Notes: a model not told the origin generated them from the sequence alone. 52,541 nucleotides of DNA from Lentisphaeria bacterium (GCA_016288215.1 JAEEYQ010000052.1:1-52541); one strand, 5' to 3'; counted from the stretch's first letter, positions 1-8,515 are shown. Translations and numbers: made by a program.

Positions 1-956
1 GCTGGAAGGTGGAGACCATCGGCGACGACATCGCCTGGATGAAGTTCGGCGCGGACGGACAGCTCTACGCCATCAACCCCGAAAACGGCTTCTTCGGCGT
101 CGCCCCGGGCACGTCCATGAAGTCCAACCCCAACGCCATGCGCACCATCAACAAGGGCAACTCCATCTTCACGAACACCGCCCTGACCATGGATGGCGGC
201 GTGTGGTGGGAAGACCACGACGACAAGCCCGAGTTCCTCATTGACTGGCAGCGGCGTCCGTGGACGCCTGCCCGCGGCACCGTGGCCGCCCATAAGAACG
301 CCCGCTTCACGACGCCGGCCAACCAGTGCCCCGTCATCGCGCCGGAATGGGAGAAGCCCGAAGGCGTGCCCATCAGCGCGTTCCTCTTCGGCGGCCGCCG
401 CAAGACCGTCGTTCCGCTGGTCAACGAGGCCCGTGACTGGGAGCACGGCGTCTTCCTGGGCGCCACCATGGCCTCCGAAATGACCGCCGCCGTTCTGGGC
501 GGCGCCGGCCAGCTCCGCTTCGCCCCCTTCGCCATGCTGCCCTTCTGCGGCTACCACATGGGCGACTACTTCAAGCATTGGCTGGAAATCGGCCGCCGCG
601 CCGGCGCAAAATTGCCTAAGATCTTCTACGTCAACTGGTTCCGTCGTGGCGCGGATGGCCATTTCCTCTGGCCCGGCTACGGCGACAACAGCCGCGTCCT
701 CAAGTGGATCTTCGGCCGCTGCAACGGCACCGCCGCCGCCAAAGAGACCGCCATCGGCAATCTGCCGGCGGACGGCGCTCTCGATTTGACTGGCCTCAAC
801 ATTCCTGAAGAGGACAAGAAGGCCCTCTTCGGCGTGGACGCGGAAGGCTGGAAGGCCGTTCTGCCCCAAATCGAGGCCCATTTCGCCAAGTTCGGCGACA
901 AACTGCCCGCCGAACTGAAGGCCCAGCTGGAAATCCTGAAAAAGAATCTTCAGTAG
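1..956 (+). CDS. pckG: Phosphoenolpyruvate carboxykinase (GTP), 3' part
   Basis: The reading frame is open from base 3 and ends at TAG 954-956, so about 317 C-terminal residues are present and the start lies outside the window. GTP-type PEPCKs are about 600 residues and interconvert oxaloacetate and PEP in the cytoplasm, linking the C4-acid pool to gluconeogenesis. The window opens just after where the P-loop should be. The kinase-2 motif GDDIAWM, with its metal-binding Asp, is visible, followed by INPENGFFGVAPGTS, FGGRRKTVVPLVNEA and NWFRRGADGHFLWPGYGDN, all characteristic of the GTP family and not of the ATP family. No frameshift is seen. Identification is secure; regulation cannot be judged because the 5' end is missing. 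Confidence 0.96.
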   Translation, partial: WKVETIGDDIAWMKFGADGQLYAINPENGFFGVAPGTSMKSNPNAMRTINKGNSIFTNTALTMDGGVWWEDHDDKPEFLIDWQRRPWTPARGTVAAHKNARFTTPANQCPVIAPEWEKPEGVPISAFLFGGRRKTVVPLVNEARDWEHGVFLGATMASEMTAAVLGGAGQLRFAPFAMLPFCGYHMGDYFKHWLEIGRRAGAKLPKIFYVNWFRRGADGHFLWPGYGDNSRVLKWIFGRCNGTAAAKETAIGNLPADGALDLTGLNIPEEDKKALFGVDAEGWKAVLPQIEAHFAKFGDKLPAELKAQLEILKKNLQ

Positions 957-1033
957 CATTGCCTGCGGCGCGGGGCGGCGGTTGCCATCGCGAACGCCCC
1001 GCGCCTCCTCTCACCCCAACCGGAAGGCATCCC

Positions 1034-1537
1034 ATGGAAAAATCCCCTGCCATCTGCTATCAAGTCACAGGCATGCCCCTATGTGGCGTGGACCTGGAGG
1101 GCGATGTTTCCTTTGAGGAACTTGGCATCGAGGAGGAAGTCCGCTTCGCCTTCCCCCACCCCCTGCATTATCGCCTCCATCTTTCCCCCATGGGGGAGGA
1201 CGTGCTGGTCCGTGGATCGCTGAGCGCCACCGTGGAGACGGTCTGCGACCGCTGCGCGGAGAATTTCGAGCTCAAGCTGGAGACGGATGAGGTCTGCCAC
1301 ACCTATAAAAACGTCTATGGACAACTTCTCGATTTGACTGACGACATACGGGAAGATATATTATTGACTTTCCCGCAGGTCTCCCTTTGTTCGGAGGACT
1401 GTCTCGGGCTTTGCGTCATTTGCGGCCACAATCTGAATCAGGGGCCCTGTGGCTGCCGTCAGGACATGCTGGCGGAGGCCGACGGAAAGGATGAGGCCAG
1501 TCCTTGGGACAAGCTGGACAACCTGAAGCTGTCATAA
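1034..1537 (+). CDS. DUF177/YceD family protein
   Basis: A 167-residue protein of the DUF177 (YceD) family. Members are widely encoded just upstream of rpmF and have been linked to 23S rRNA accumulation. The N-terminal half carries CDRC (VETVCDRCAENF). The C-terminal half has a Cys cluster, CSEDCLGLCVICGHN then GPCGCRQD, that may bind zinc. ATG 1034 is preferred over an earlier in-frame start at 959, because residues before it are Arg/Pro-rich and unlike the family, and a GGAAGG stretch lies just upstream. The gene order DUF177-rpmF-plsX-fabD-fabG is classic and supports the call. The molecular function is inferred from the family, not shown here. Confidence 0.85.
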   Translation: MEKSPAICYQVTGMPLCGVDLEGDVSFEELGIEEEVRFAFPHPLHYRLHLSPMGEDVLVRGSLSATVETVCDRCAENFELKLETDEVCHTYKNVYGQLLDLTDDIREDILLTFPQVSLCSEDCLGLCVICGHNLNQGPCGCRQDMLAEADGKDEASPWDKLDNLKLS

Positions 1538-1614
1538 TAGCCTATACATATATACATATATAATAAGAAAAGAAGCGCCTTTCGGAGACGGAAGGCAAGT
1601 CTGGAGAAGGAACC

Positions 1615-1806
1615 ATGGCTGTTCAACAAAGTAAAGTCAGCAAGCGCAAAGTCCGCATTCGCCACGCCGCGAACCGCTACAAAGGCGTTCAGATCACCCT
1701 CTGCACCACCTGTGGTGAAGCGTGCCTCCCCCATCGTGTCTGCAAAAAATGCGGCAACTACAATGGCCGTCAGGTGCTCTCTGTCAACACGGACAAAGCC
1801 GAGTGA
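1615..1806 (+). CDS. rpmF: 50S ribosomal protein L32
   Basis: A 63-residue basic protein starting MAVQQSKVSKRKVRIRHA, the usual bL32 N-terminus. It has a complete zinc-ribbon set, CTTC near residues 31-34 and CKKC near 44-47, so it is the C+ zinc-binding form. It is a component of the large ribosomal subunit. An AGAAGGA ribosome binding site lies 5 bases before the ATG. The 77-base gap after the DUF177 gene is very AT-rich (repeated TATACATATA around 1544-1562) and may contain its own promoter. Co-location with plsX is conserved in many bacteria and couples ribosome and lipid synthesis genes. Confidence 0.97.
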   Translation: MAVQQSKVSKRKVRIRHAANRYKGVQITLCTTCGEACLPHRVCKKCGNYNGRQVLSVNTDKAE

Positions 1807-1908
1807 CAAGGGTGCTCCATCTGCATGAAGCCAGATGGAACCGCGTCGGCGGCATCGGCAGCCTCTGCCGAGACACATGTTCCGCCGCCGCGTCACGTTT
1901 TCATGAGA

Positions 1909-1948
1909 AGACACGGCCATCCGCCATTGGGTGGCCGTGTCTTTATTG
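1909..1948 (+). terminator. Terminator-like hairpin between rpmF and plsX
   Basis: An 11-bp perfect stem, AGACACGGCCA at 1909-1919 and TGGCCGTGTCT at 1932-1942, with a 12-base loop and followed by TTATT. It ends about 15 bases before the plsX ATG. Upstream at about 1816-1838 is another small stem (CCATCTG/CAGATGG). This could terminate rpmF transcripts, or act as an attenuator giving partial read-through into plsX. No separate plsX promoter fits between the hairpin and the ATG. Confidence 0.6.
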
Positions 1949-1962
1949 AATAGGGGACCTGC

Positions 1963-2991
1963 ATGGCGGAAACCTTGAACATTGCCGTTGACATTATGGG
2001 CGGCGACTACGCGCCCCAGGCCATCGTCGAAGGCGTCGGCGAGGCATTGGACATGTATCCGGACCGCTTTCGGCTGTTTCTGGTGGGCGAGCCCACGCAG
2101 ATGGAGGCGGAGCTCCGCCGCATCGGAAAGTGGGGGGACGCGCGGCTGGAGTTGGTGCCCGCGACGGAGACCATCGGCATGGGGGAGCATCCGGTGGCAG
2201 CGGTCCGCAAGAAGCGGAACTCCTCCATCAACGTGGCCATCAATTTGGTGCGGACGGGGAAGGCCTCCGCGATCTTCAGCGCAGGCAGCACGGGCGCCGT
2301 GGTGGCTTCCGCCTTCTTCAAGCTGTCCATGCTTCCGGGCATTGAACGGCCGGGCATCGCCGCCGTGCTGCCTACGGAAACGGACCGTTTTCTGCTTCTG
2401 GACGCCGGTGCCACGGTGGACTGCACACCCCTGAACCTGCTTCACTACGCGACCATGGGCTCCATCTACGCCTCCACCATCCTGAAAAAGGAGAACCCCA
2501 AGGTGGGGCTGCTCTCCAACGGAACGGAGGAAGGCAAGGGCAATCGGCTGACTCAGCAGGCGTTTCCCCTGCTTCAGGAGGCCAAAAACCTGAATTTCAT
2601 CGGCAACGTGGAGGGGCATGACCTGTTTTCCGACAATGTGGACGTGGTGGTCTGCGACGGATTCGTGGGCAATGTGACGCTCAAAAGCGCGGAGCAGTTG
2701 GCTAAAGCTTTGGGCCACATCATCAAACACAGCATCATGGGCAAGCTGCAGTGGAAGCTGGGCGGTCTGCTTTCCAAAGGGGCCTTCAATGAGGTCCGCA
2801 AGCGGACGGACGCCGCGGAAGTGGGGGGCTGTCCGCTGTTGGGGGTGGCCGGCGTCTGCATCATCGGCCATGGCATCTCCAATGCGAAGGCGGTGCGAAA
2901 CGGCATCCGCGTGGCGGGAGAATGCATTGAGGCACGGTTGAATGACACCATCGCCGAGCAGATTCGCAGTTTGGGCATCAAAGAGCAGTAA
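1963..2991 (+). CDS. plsX: Phosphate acyltransferase PlsX
   Basis: A 342-residue soluble acyltransferase that makes acyl-phosphate from acyl-ACP, feeding PlsY in phospholipid synthesis. The N-terminus has the family signature AVDIMGGDYAPQAIVEGV. Further typical segments are SAGSTGAVVASAF near residues 106-118, GLLSNGTEEGKGN near 181-193 and VCDGFVGNVTLKSAEQL near 231-247. Length matches the family. The start at 1963 has GGGG upstream and follows a terminator-like hairpin. It is followed after 77 bases by fabD and then fabG, the standard lipid-synthesis cluster. Confidence 0.97.
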   Translation: MAETLNIAVDIMGGDYAPQAIVEGVGEALDMYPDRFRLFLVGEPTQMEAELRRIGKWGDARLELVPATETIGMGEHPVAAVRKKRNSSINVAINLVRTGKASAIFSAGSTGAVVASAFFKLSMLPGIERPGIAAVLPTETDRFLLLDAGATVDCTPLNLLHYATMGSIYASTILKKENPKVGLLSNGTEEGKGNRLTQQAFPLLQEAKNLNFIGNVEGHDLFSDNVDVVVCDGFVGNVTLKSAEQLAKALGHIIKHSIMGKLQWKLGGLLSKGAFNEVRKRTDAAEVGGCPLLGVAGVCIIGHGISNAKAVRNGIRVAGECIEARLNDTIAEQIRSLGIKEQ

Positions 2992-3068
2992 CTAGCCAAC
3001 CGCATTGTTTTCGCTCTTTTCGCTCTTGTGGAACTTCGCAAAAACTGTTAATTGATAAAGGAATAGAC

Positions 3069-3995
3069 ATGACCGTGCGGCTTGGATTGATGTTCGCGGG
3101 GCAGGGGGCGCAGTTCCCCGGCATGGGCAAGGACTTGGTTGAGGCCTCTTCGGAGGCAAAGGCTGTGTTTGACGAGGCGGACCAGGTTCTCGGCTACTCG
3201 CTCTCTCAGCTTTGCTTCAACGGCAGCGCGGAGGAGCTGACGGCCTGCGCGGTCTGCCAGCCCGCCATCTTCACCATGTCGTTGGCCGCGTTGGCCGCCC
3301 TGAAGGCGCGCTTTCCCTTTGAGCCTGCCGCATGCGGCGGCTTGAGTTTGGGCGAATTCAGCGCCATGGTCGCCGCCGGCGTCCTCACGTTTTCGGACGG
3401 TCTGCGGCTCATCGCGGAGCGGGGGCGCCTGATGGACCAGGCCTGCCGCCAGAATCAGGGCGGCATGGCGGCCGTCATCGGTGGAGAGCCCGCCGTCATC
3501 GAGGCGGCGGCGGCAGAAGCGGACATTGATGTGGCCAACTACAACTGCCCCGGCCAGATTGTCATCAGCGGCGAACTGCCGAAGCTGCGGCGGGCGGTGG
3601 CCGCGCTGGCGGAGAAGGGGCTGCGAGTCGTGGAACTGCAGGTGGCCGGCGCCTATCACTCCCGCGTCATGGCGGCGGCCGCGGCGGCCTTCCAGGCTCC
3701 GCTTGCCGCCACGCCCTTTGCGTCGCCCCGCTGTCCCGTGACCCAGAACGTCCTTGGGGACTTTGCGCCGTCGGAGCCGGAGGCCATCCGCCAGAACCTG
3801 CGGCGGCAGATCACGGGCAGCGTCCGTTGGGAGAAGTGCGCCCGCGCGATCATGACCCGCGCCGACCGGCTGGTGGAGCTGGGGCCCGGCAACGTCCTCA
3901 CCGGGCTGATGCGGAAGATCGACCGAAGCGTCCCTGTCTCCACCATCGGCTCCATTCAGGGGATTGAGGCCTTTGTCGCGGCCATGCAGGCTTAG
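3069..3995 (+). CDS. fabD: Malonyl-CoA:ACP transacylase
   Basis: A 308-residue cytoplasmic enzyme that loads malonyl groups onto acyl carrier protein for fatty acid elongation. The N-terminus MFAGQGAQFPGMGKDL is diagnostic. The catalytic Ser is Ser93 in GLSLGEFSA, where the more usual residue before Ser is His (GHSLGE), and the catalytic His is His197 in GAYHSRVM. The substrate-carboxylate Arg lies in the RGRLMDQA segment near residue 118. An AAAGGA ribosome binding site lies 8 bases before the ATG. It sits between plsX and fabG in a co-directional cluster. Confidence 0.96.
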   Translation: MTVRLGLMFAGQGAQFPGMGKDLVEASSEAKAVFDEADQVLGYSLSQLCFNGSAEELTACAVCQPAIFTMSLAALAALKARFPFEPAACGGLSLGEFSAMVAAGVLTFSDGLRLIAERGRLMDQACRQNQGGMAAVIGGEPAVIEAAAAEADIDVANYNCPGQIVISGELPKLRRAVAALAEKGLRVVELQVAGAYHSRVMAAAAAAFQAPLAATPFASPRCPVTQNVLGDFAPSEPEAIRQNLRRQITGSVRWEKCARAIMTRADRLVELGPGNVLTGLMRKIDRSVPVSTIGSIQGIEAFVAAMQA

Positions 3996-4019
3996 GGAAA
4001 TAACGGGAAGGATACGGTC

Positions 4020-4766
4020 ATGGGAGCATTGACAGGACAAGTTGCCGTGGTCACGGGAGCCACAAGGGGCATCGGCAACGCCATCGCCCGCCGACTTGCC
4101 GACGAGGGCGCCAATCTGGCCCTCATCGGCACACGACAGGAGACGGCGGACGCCGCGGCGGCCGCCATCGCTCAGGACACCAAGGTGCAGGCAAAGGGCT
4201 ATGCCGTTGATGTGTCGGACTTTGCAAAAGTCAATGAGGTCATCTCCCGCATCATCGCCGATTTTGGGCGGCTGGACATTTTGGTCAACAACGCGGGCAT
4301 CACCAAAGACAACCTGCTCATGCGCATGCGCGAGGAGGAATGGGACGCGGTGCTGGCCGTCAATCTGAAGGGGGCCTTCAACTGCCTGAAGGCCGCCTCC
4401 CGCACCATGCTGAAGGCCCATTACGGCCGCATTGTCAACATCGCCTCCATCGTGGGGCTTTCCGGAAACGCGGGGCAGTGCAACTACGCCGCGTCCAAGG
4501 CGGGACTGGTGGGCTTCAGCAAGTCTCTGGCCCGAGAGCTCGCCTCCCGTGACATCACGGTGAACGTGATCGCCCCCGGCTTCATTGACACGGACATGAC
4601 CGCCGCTCTTCCCCAAGCCACCCGAGAGGCCCTCTGCACCCAAATTCCCATGGGGCGCTGTGGAAAGCCGGAAGACGTGGCGAACGCCGTCTGCTTTCTG
4701 GCCAGTCCCGCCGCCGCCTACATCACCGGCCAGGTTCTTTGCGTGGACGGCGGTTTGGCCATGTAG
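4020..4766 (+). CDS. fabG: 3-oxoacyl-ACP reductase
   Basis: A 248-residue short-chain dehydrogenase/reductase that reduces 3-oxoacyl-ACP with NADPH in fatty acid synthesis. It shows the cofactor motif TGATRGIG at residues 12-19, NNAG at 90-93, and the catalytic Ser143 with Tyr156-x3-Lys160 (NYAASKAG). The C-terminus contains ITGQVLCVDGGLAM, typical of FabG. Only 24 bases separate it from fabD, so the two are probably co-transcribed. An acyl carrier protein gene, which often follows fabG, is not present; the next gene encodes an FtsK-type protein. Confidence 0.95.
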   Translation: MGALTGQVAVVTGATRGIGNAIARRLADEGANLALIGTRQETADAAAAAIAQDTKVQAKGYAVDVSDFAKVNEVISRIIADFGRLDILVNNAGITKDNLLMRMREEEWDAVLAVNLKGAFNCLKAASRTMLKAHYGRIVNIASIVGLSGNAGQCNYAASKAGLVGFSKSLARELASRDITVNVIAPGFIDTDMTAALPQATREALCTQIPMGRCGKPEDVANAVCFLASPAAAYITGQVLCVDGGLAM

Positions 4767-4909
4767 AAGGGGTTGGATTCGTGCCGTCGAGCCATGGTGT
4801 TTCATCTTGGGGTGCCCACCTGTGGCATGCCTGCCGCGTTGTTGCCCGCTATCTGCGTAGACGAGGCGGCGCATGGCTGCGACGGCATTCGGATAATGAT
4901 AACTCATTG

Positions 4910-6727
4910 ATGGACAATGAGTTACGCAATAATTCACCGTCCGCCCCTCCCGCCGTGGACAACGAACCGTCCCCCGAGGACGAAGCCATCCGCTCCCCCA
5001 TGGCGGCGGACAGGATTCCATCTCCGCAGGCACCGACTGAAAACAGCGAGTGGCATCGAAAAATGCGGCAGCGTTTTGACGCCCGCCTCGCCGCCCGCTC
5101 CAATCGGCAGGAACAGCTGCTCATGCGGGAGCGCCAAGAGCGGCGGGCCGCTTTGCAGGACGACGGCGCGGAACGCGGCGCCCTGCAGCTGGAGTTGGAC
5201 TTCAATCCTCAACCCGTCGTTGACGACTCATCGCGGTCGGCTCCCGCCCTTCCCGAACCCATGCTGAATCAGCCCTATCAGCTGCCGCCACTCTCCCTTT
5301 TGGAGGAGCCGCCGGAAAATGGCGAGACGGACTTTTCGGCGGAGATCAATGAATGCAAGTCATTGATACAGAATACGATAGATAGTTTCGGAATTGATGC
5401 GGACGTGGCGGACGCCGTCCGCGGACCTCGCGTCACGCTTTATCAGATCAATGTGGCCAAAGGCGTCCACGTGGGCGTCATCAACGGGATTCAGAACGAC
5501 CTTTGCATGGCTCTGGCAGCCCAAAGCATCCGCGTTTTGGCTCCGGTTCCGGGGCAGGACTATGTGGGCGTGGAAGTGCCTAACCGCCAGTCGGAGACGG
5601 TCTTCTGCTCCTCTCTGCTCAAAGGCCGCTGGCAGGACATGAAAAAGGGCATTCCTGTGGTGTTGGGGCGGGACATCTCCGGAGACAGCGTGTGTCTTGA
5701 CCTGGCGCGGGCGCCCCATCTGTTGGTGGCGGGTGCCACCGGAAGCGGCAAGTCCGTGTGTCTCAACGGGATTCTCATCTCGTTGCTCTGCCGTTTCGCC
5801 CCCGAAGACCTGCGTCTGATTCTCATTGACCCCAAAGTCGTGGAGCTAAGCGTCTACAACGGGTTGCCCCATCTTCTGGTGCCCGTGGTCACGGACCTCC
5901 AGCTGACTGTCATGGCCCTTCGTTGGGCCGTTCGTGAAATGGAGCGGCGCTATCGGGTTCTCGCCAAAGCGGGAAAGCGGAACATCGAGGACTTCAACGC
6001 CCGCACATTGCCCGAAGTCCCTGTCTATGACGATGATGGCGAACTCATTCCCAAAAAGCTCCCCTTCATTGTCGTCATCATCGACGAATTGGCCGACATC
6101 ATGCTCAGCAACCGCAGCGAAGTGGAGACGAGCCTGGCCCGGCTGGCGCAGATGGCCCGCGCCGTCGGCATTCATGTGGTCGTCGCCACGCAGCGCCCCA
6201 GCGTCAACATCATCACGGGCGTCATCAAGGCGAATTTCCCCACCCGCATCGCCTTCCAGGTCGCCTCGCAGATCGATTCGCGGACCATTTTGGATGGAAA
6301 GGGGGCGGAAAGCCTTCTGGGCAAGGGAGATATGCTTTTCCGCTCCCCCAGTGCCATGCTGACGCAGCGACTGCAGGGTGCCTTCGTCACCGACGAGGAG
6401 ATTCAGCGCGTCGTCGCCTTCTGCGCCGCCCAAGGCGAAATGACCTCCGACTTCGATCTGATCCGTCAAGGCAATGACAGTGAGGCCGGCGGCGATGGCG
6501 AATCCGCAACCGACAGTGATGCCAACGGCGGCATGGACGAGGCGCTCATCCAGTCTGCCATCGACCTCATCGTCCAAGACCGCAAGGCGACGGTCAGCTA
6601 TCTGCAGCGCCGCCTCCGCATCGGCTACAACCGAGCGGCCACCCTTATGGAAGTCCTTGAAAAGCGGGGCGTTGTGGGACCTCAGCCCGCCTCGGCCACC
6701 GCTCCGCGGGAAATTCTTGTGGACTAA
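4910..6727 (+). CDS. FtsK/SpoIIIE-type DNA translocase without membrane domain
   Basis: A 605-residue DNA motor of the FtsK/SpoIIIE family, which uses ATP to pump double-stranded DNA during chromosome segregation and division. Residues 1-150 are charged and Pro-rich linker. The motor follows, with Walker A GATGSGKS near residues 275-282, Walker B VVIIDELAD near 390, and ATQRPSVNIITGVIKANFPTR. A C-terminal winged-helix (gamma) domain near 540-590 would read oriented DNA sites. Unlike typical FtsK, no transmembrane segments precede the linker, and only 143 bases lie between fabG and this start. An in-frame start at 4739 inside fabG adds 57 Arg-rich residues without membrane helices. No Shine-Dalgarno sequence is seen at 4910, so the start is somewhat uncertain. 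Confidence 0.9.
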   Translation: MDNELRNNSPSAPPAVDNEPSPEDEAIRSPMAADRIPSPQAPTENSEWHRKMRQRFDARLAARSNRQEQLLMRERQERRAALQDDGAERGALQLELDFNPQPVVDDSSRSAPALPEPMLNQPYQLPPLSLLEEPPENGETDFSAEINECKSLIQNTIDSFGIDADVADAVRGPRVTLYQINVAKGVHVGVINGIQNDLCMALAAQSIRVLAPVPGQDYVGVEVPNRQSETVFCSSLLKGRWQDMKKGIPVVLGRDISGDSVCLDLARAPHLLVAGATGSGKSVCLNGILISLLCRFAPEDLRLILIDPKVVELSVYNGLPHLLVPVVTDLQLTVMALRWAVREMERRYRVLAKAGKRNIEDFNARTLPEVPVYDDDGELIPKKLPFIVVIIDELADIMLSNRSEVETSLARLAQMARAVGIHVVVATQRPSVNIITGVIKANFPTRIAFQVASQIDSRTILDGKGAESLLGKGDMLFRSPSAMLTQRLQGAFVTDEEIQRVVAFCAAQGEMTSDFDLIRQGNDSEAGGDGESATDSDANGGMDEALIQSAIDLIVQDRKATVSYLQRRLRIGYNRAATLMEVLEKRGVVGPQPASATAPREILVD

Positions 6728-6787
6728 CGACTTACAGATATTGGCAACTTTGTCATCACCCTCTCGTCAAAGAAAGAAGGAGAAAGC

Positions 6788-7867
6788 ATGTTCAACGGTC
6801 TTTCCATGAATCTGGGGAATCTGTCCCGCCTGTCCAACGCCAAAAGCCGCTCCATCAGCGCGGAGAACTTCACAGGCGAAAAGGGAAAAGGCGGCATGGC
6901 CACCGAAGGAACCGGCGCCAGCTGCGCACGGGAACTGGGACTGGGTTGGAAAATCTCGCCAAGCGTTCGCATTCATGCAGGGGAGACCTTCACGATGGCG
7001 GACATCCAGGGCATGGGCGCCATTGAGCACATCTGGCTCACGCCGTTGGGCATTCCATGGCGATTCTGCATCCTCCGCATCTATTGGGACGATCAGGAGC
7101 AGCCCTCCGTGGAATGCCCCGTCTGCGATTTCTTCGCGTTGATGTGGGGGACTCCCGTGCCGCTGTACTCCCTGCCGGTCTGCGTCAATCCGGGCAGCGC
7201 CCTGAACTGCTATTGGGAGATGCCGTTCCGCAAACGCTGCCGCATCACCGTCAGCAACATCTCGACGAAAGATCTGGTCCTGTACTATCAGGTGGACTAC
7301 ACGCTGACTGAGGTGCCGGAGGACTGCGCCTATTTCCATGCGCAGTTCCGCCGCGTCAACCCGCTGCCCTACAAAGGGGTCTACACCATTCTTGACGGCG
7401 TAAAAGGCAAGGGGCAGTACGTGGGAACCGCCATGGGATGGGGCTCCAACAACAACGAATGGTGGGGCGAAGGCGAAATCAAATTCTACATGGACGGTGA
7501 TAAAGACTTTCCAACCATCTGCGGCACAGGCACGGAGGACTATTTCTGCGGCTCCTACAGTTTTGAAAACCAGGTCACCCACCGCTATCAGGAGTTCTCA
7601 ACCCCCTACACAGGACTGCATCAGGTCACGCGTCCTGACGGATTCTATGCCAGCCAGCAGCGCTTTGCCCTCTACCGTTGGCACATCATGGACCCCATCC
7701 GCTTCGAGTCCGATCTGAAGGTCACCATTCAGGCCCTCGGCTGGCGCTCCGAAGGACGGTATCTCCCCTTGCAGGACGACATCGCCTCCGTCGCCTTCTG
7801 GTACCAGACCCTGCCCACGGCTCCCTTCCCCACGCTGCCTGACAAGGACTATTTGGAAATTATCTAA
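6788..7867 (+). CDS. GH172/DUF2961 family protein, probable glycoside hydrolase
   Basis: A 359-residue protein of the DUF2961 family, now largely placed in glycoside hydrolase family 172 (fructofuranosidases, difructose-anhydride and arabinan-active enzymes). Supporting segments are MGAIEHIWLT near residues 76-85, WWGEGEIKFYMDGD, and CGTGTEDYFCGSYSF near 242-256; their conserved acidic residues are the expected active-site region. There is no signal peptide, so it probably works in the cytoplasm on an imported sugar. An AAGGAG ribosome binding site precedes the ATG. The gene is 60 bases after ftsK and may be read from the same strand, but its role is unrelated. The exact substrate cannot be deduced. 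Confidence 0.85.
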   Translation: MFNGLSMNLGNLSRLSNAKSRSISAENFTGEKGKGGMATEGTGASCARELGLGWKISPSVRIHAGETFTMADIQGMGAIEHIWLTPLGIPWRFCILRIYWDDQEQPSVECPVCDFFALMWGTPVPLYSLPVCVNPGSALNCYWEMPFRKRCRITVSNISTKDLVLYYQVDYTLTEVPEDCAYFHAQFRRVNPLPYKGVYTILDGVKGKGQYVGTAMGWGSNNNEWWGEGEIKFYMDGDKDFPTICGTGTEDYFCGSYSFENQVTHRYQEFSTPYTGLHQVTRPDGFYASQQRFALYRWHIMDPIRFESDLKVTIQALGWRSEGRYLPLQDDIASVAFWYQTLPTAPFPTLPDKDYLEII

Positions 7868-7907
7868 GTGATTGGTAGATAACCACAAAGATAGAAATCG
7901 TGGTCGT

Positions 7908-7932
7908 AATTCGGCCCCGTTGGGGCCGAATT
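7908..7932. terminator. 11-bp hairpin 40 bases after the GH172 stop codon
   Basis: Perfect arms AATTCGGCCCC (7908-7918) and GGGGCCGAATT (7922-7932) with a 3-base loop. It lies between convergent genes. There is no T-run after it, so it may be a factor-dependent or bidirectional stop signal, or simply the core of the repeat element seen elsewhere (same core near 11641 and 38965). Confidence 0.4.
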
Positions 7933-7964
7933 AGAAGGTGGCATGTTCACATGCTATCGCTACC

Positions 7965-8166
7965 AAAAAGAGCCGCGAAGCGGCAGCGCACGTTAGTGCG
8001 CAACCATGCGTAACCGCTGGCAAGCGCCCGTCAGGGCGCGCAGCCTGCGTAAAAAGGCCACCCCAACTCCCCCTGCGCCCGCAAGGGCGCAACAAAATTA
8101 ACCCCGCAGGTGAGTGTCGTATGAATTGTGAGACAGAGAGTTTTAAGCCGCAACGCGGCTCTTTTT
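7965..8166. repeat. Hairpin cluster bounded by 13-bp inverted repeat
   Basis: Outer arms AAAAAGAGCCGCG (7965-7977) and CGCGGCTCTTTTT (8154-8166) are perfect inverted copies. Between them are several small stem-loops of the form GCGCxC-loop-GxGCGC, including GCGCCCGTCAGGGCGC and GCGCCCGCAAGGGCGC. The arrangement resembles a REP/BIME-like composite repeat. It is non-coding as far as can be seen. Confidence 0.55.
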
Positions 8167-8196
8167 GATCTACAATGACAAAGAGTGAAAAGTGCC

Positions 8197-8245
8197 CTCG
8201 TCTCCCGTCCCTCGTCCTGCGGTTCTCGTCTCGCGTCCCGCGTCA
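8197..8245. repeat. Heptamer array, 7 units
   Basis: Exactly seven consecutive 7-base units: CTCGTCT, CCCGTCC, CTCGTCC, TGCGGTT, CTCGTCT, CGCGTCC, CGCGTCA. The units match the GTCTCYC units of the larger array at 17174-17348 in a shifted frame. Confidence 0.7.
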
Positions 8246-8259
8246 GACTCCTGCCTATT

Positions 8260-8406
8260 CGTGGGTTTCGCTTCGCTTCACCCACGTCAGGCTCCTGCCA
8301 CCGCTACGCGGTTCTAATCTCTAACTTTCTCGTGCACCGTGGGTTACGCTTACGCCTACGGCGTTGCGCTTACCCACGGCTATTATCCTGCCGCCGCTAT
8401 AGCGGC
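8260..8406. repeat. Alternating GC hairpins (CGTGGGT and CCGC types)
   Basis: Four stem-loops in a row: CGTGGGT/ACCCACG (8260-8286), ACCGC/GCGGT (8300-8312), CCGTGGGT/ACCCACGG (8337-8379) and GCCGCT/AGCGGC (8393-8406). They alternate between two hairpin types, joined by CTCCTGCC- or ATCCTGCCG-like linkers. A related CCCCGGGGTTTCGCTTCGCT hairpin plus GAGCCGC hairpin occurs at 11690-11753. Confidence 0.6.
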
Positions 8407-8410
8407 TCTT

Positions 8411-8515
8411 AATTCCTAAATTCCTAATTTCTAATTCCAAATTTTAAATGAAGGTCGCAGAGGACTGCGACTCTCCCGTAAATTCCTAATTTCTAATTTC
8501 TAATTCCTAATTTTT
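8411..8515. repeat. Two AT-rich heptamer arrays
   Basis: At 8411-8446 and 8481-8515 the sequence runs in 7-base steps of AATTCCT, AATTTCT, AATTCCA and AATTTTA type (one 8-base step in the first array). Between them is a small hairpin, GTCGCAG/CTGCGAC. The second array ends 4 bases before the stop codon of the minus-strand SGNH hydrolase gene. Confidence 0.65.

Noticed and set aside
1459..2871. 470-codon minus-strand open frame over rpmF-plsX
   Set aside because: It crosses rpmF and plsX, whose identities are certain, and has no recognisable motif.
3048..5033. 661-codon minus-strand open frame over fabD-fabG
   Set aside because: Antisense shadow of two certain genes, with Arg/Gly/His-rich composition and no recognisable motif.
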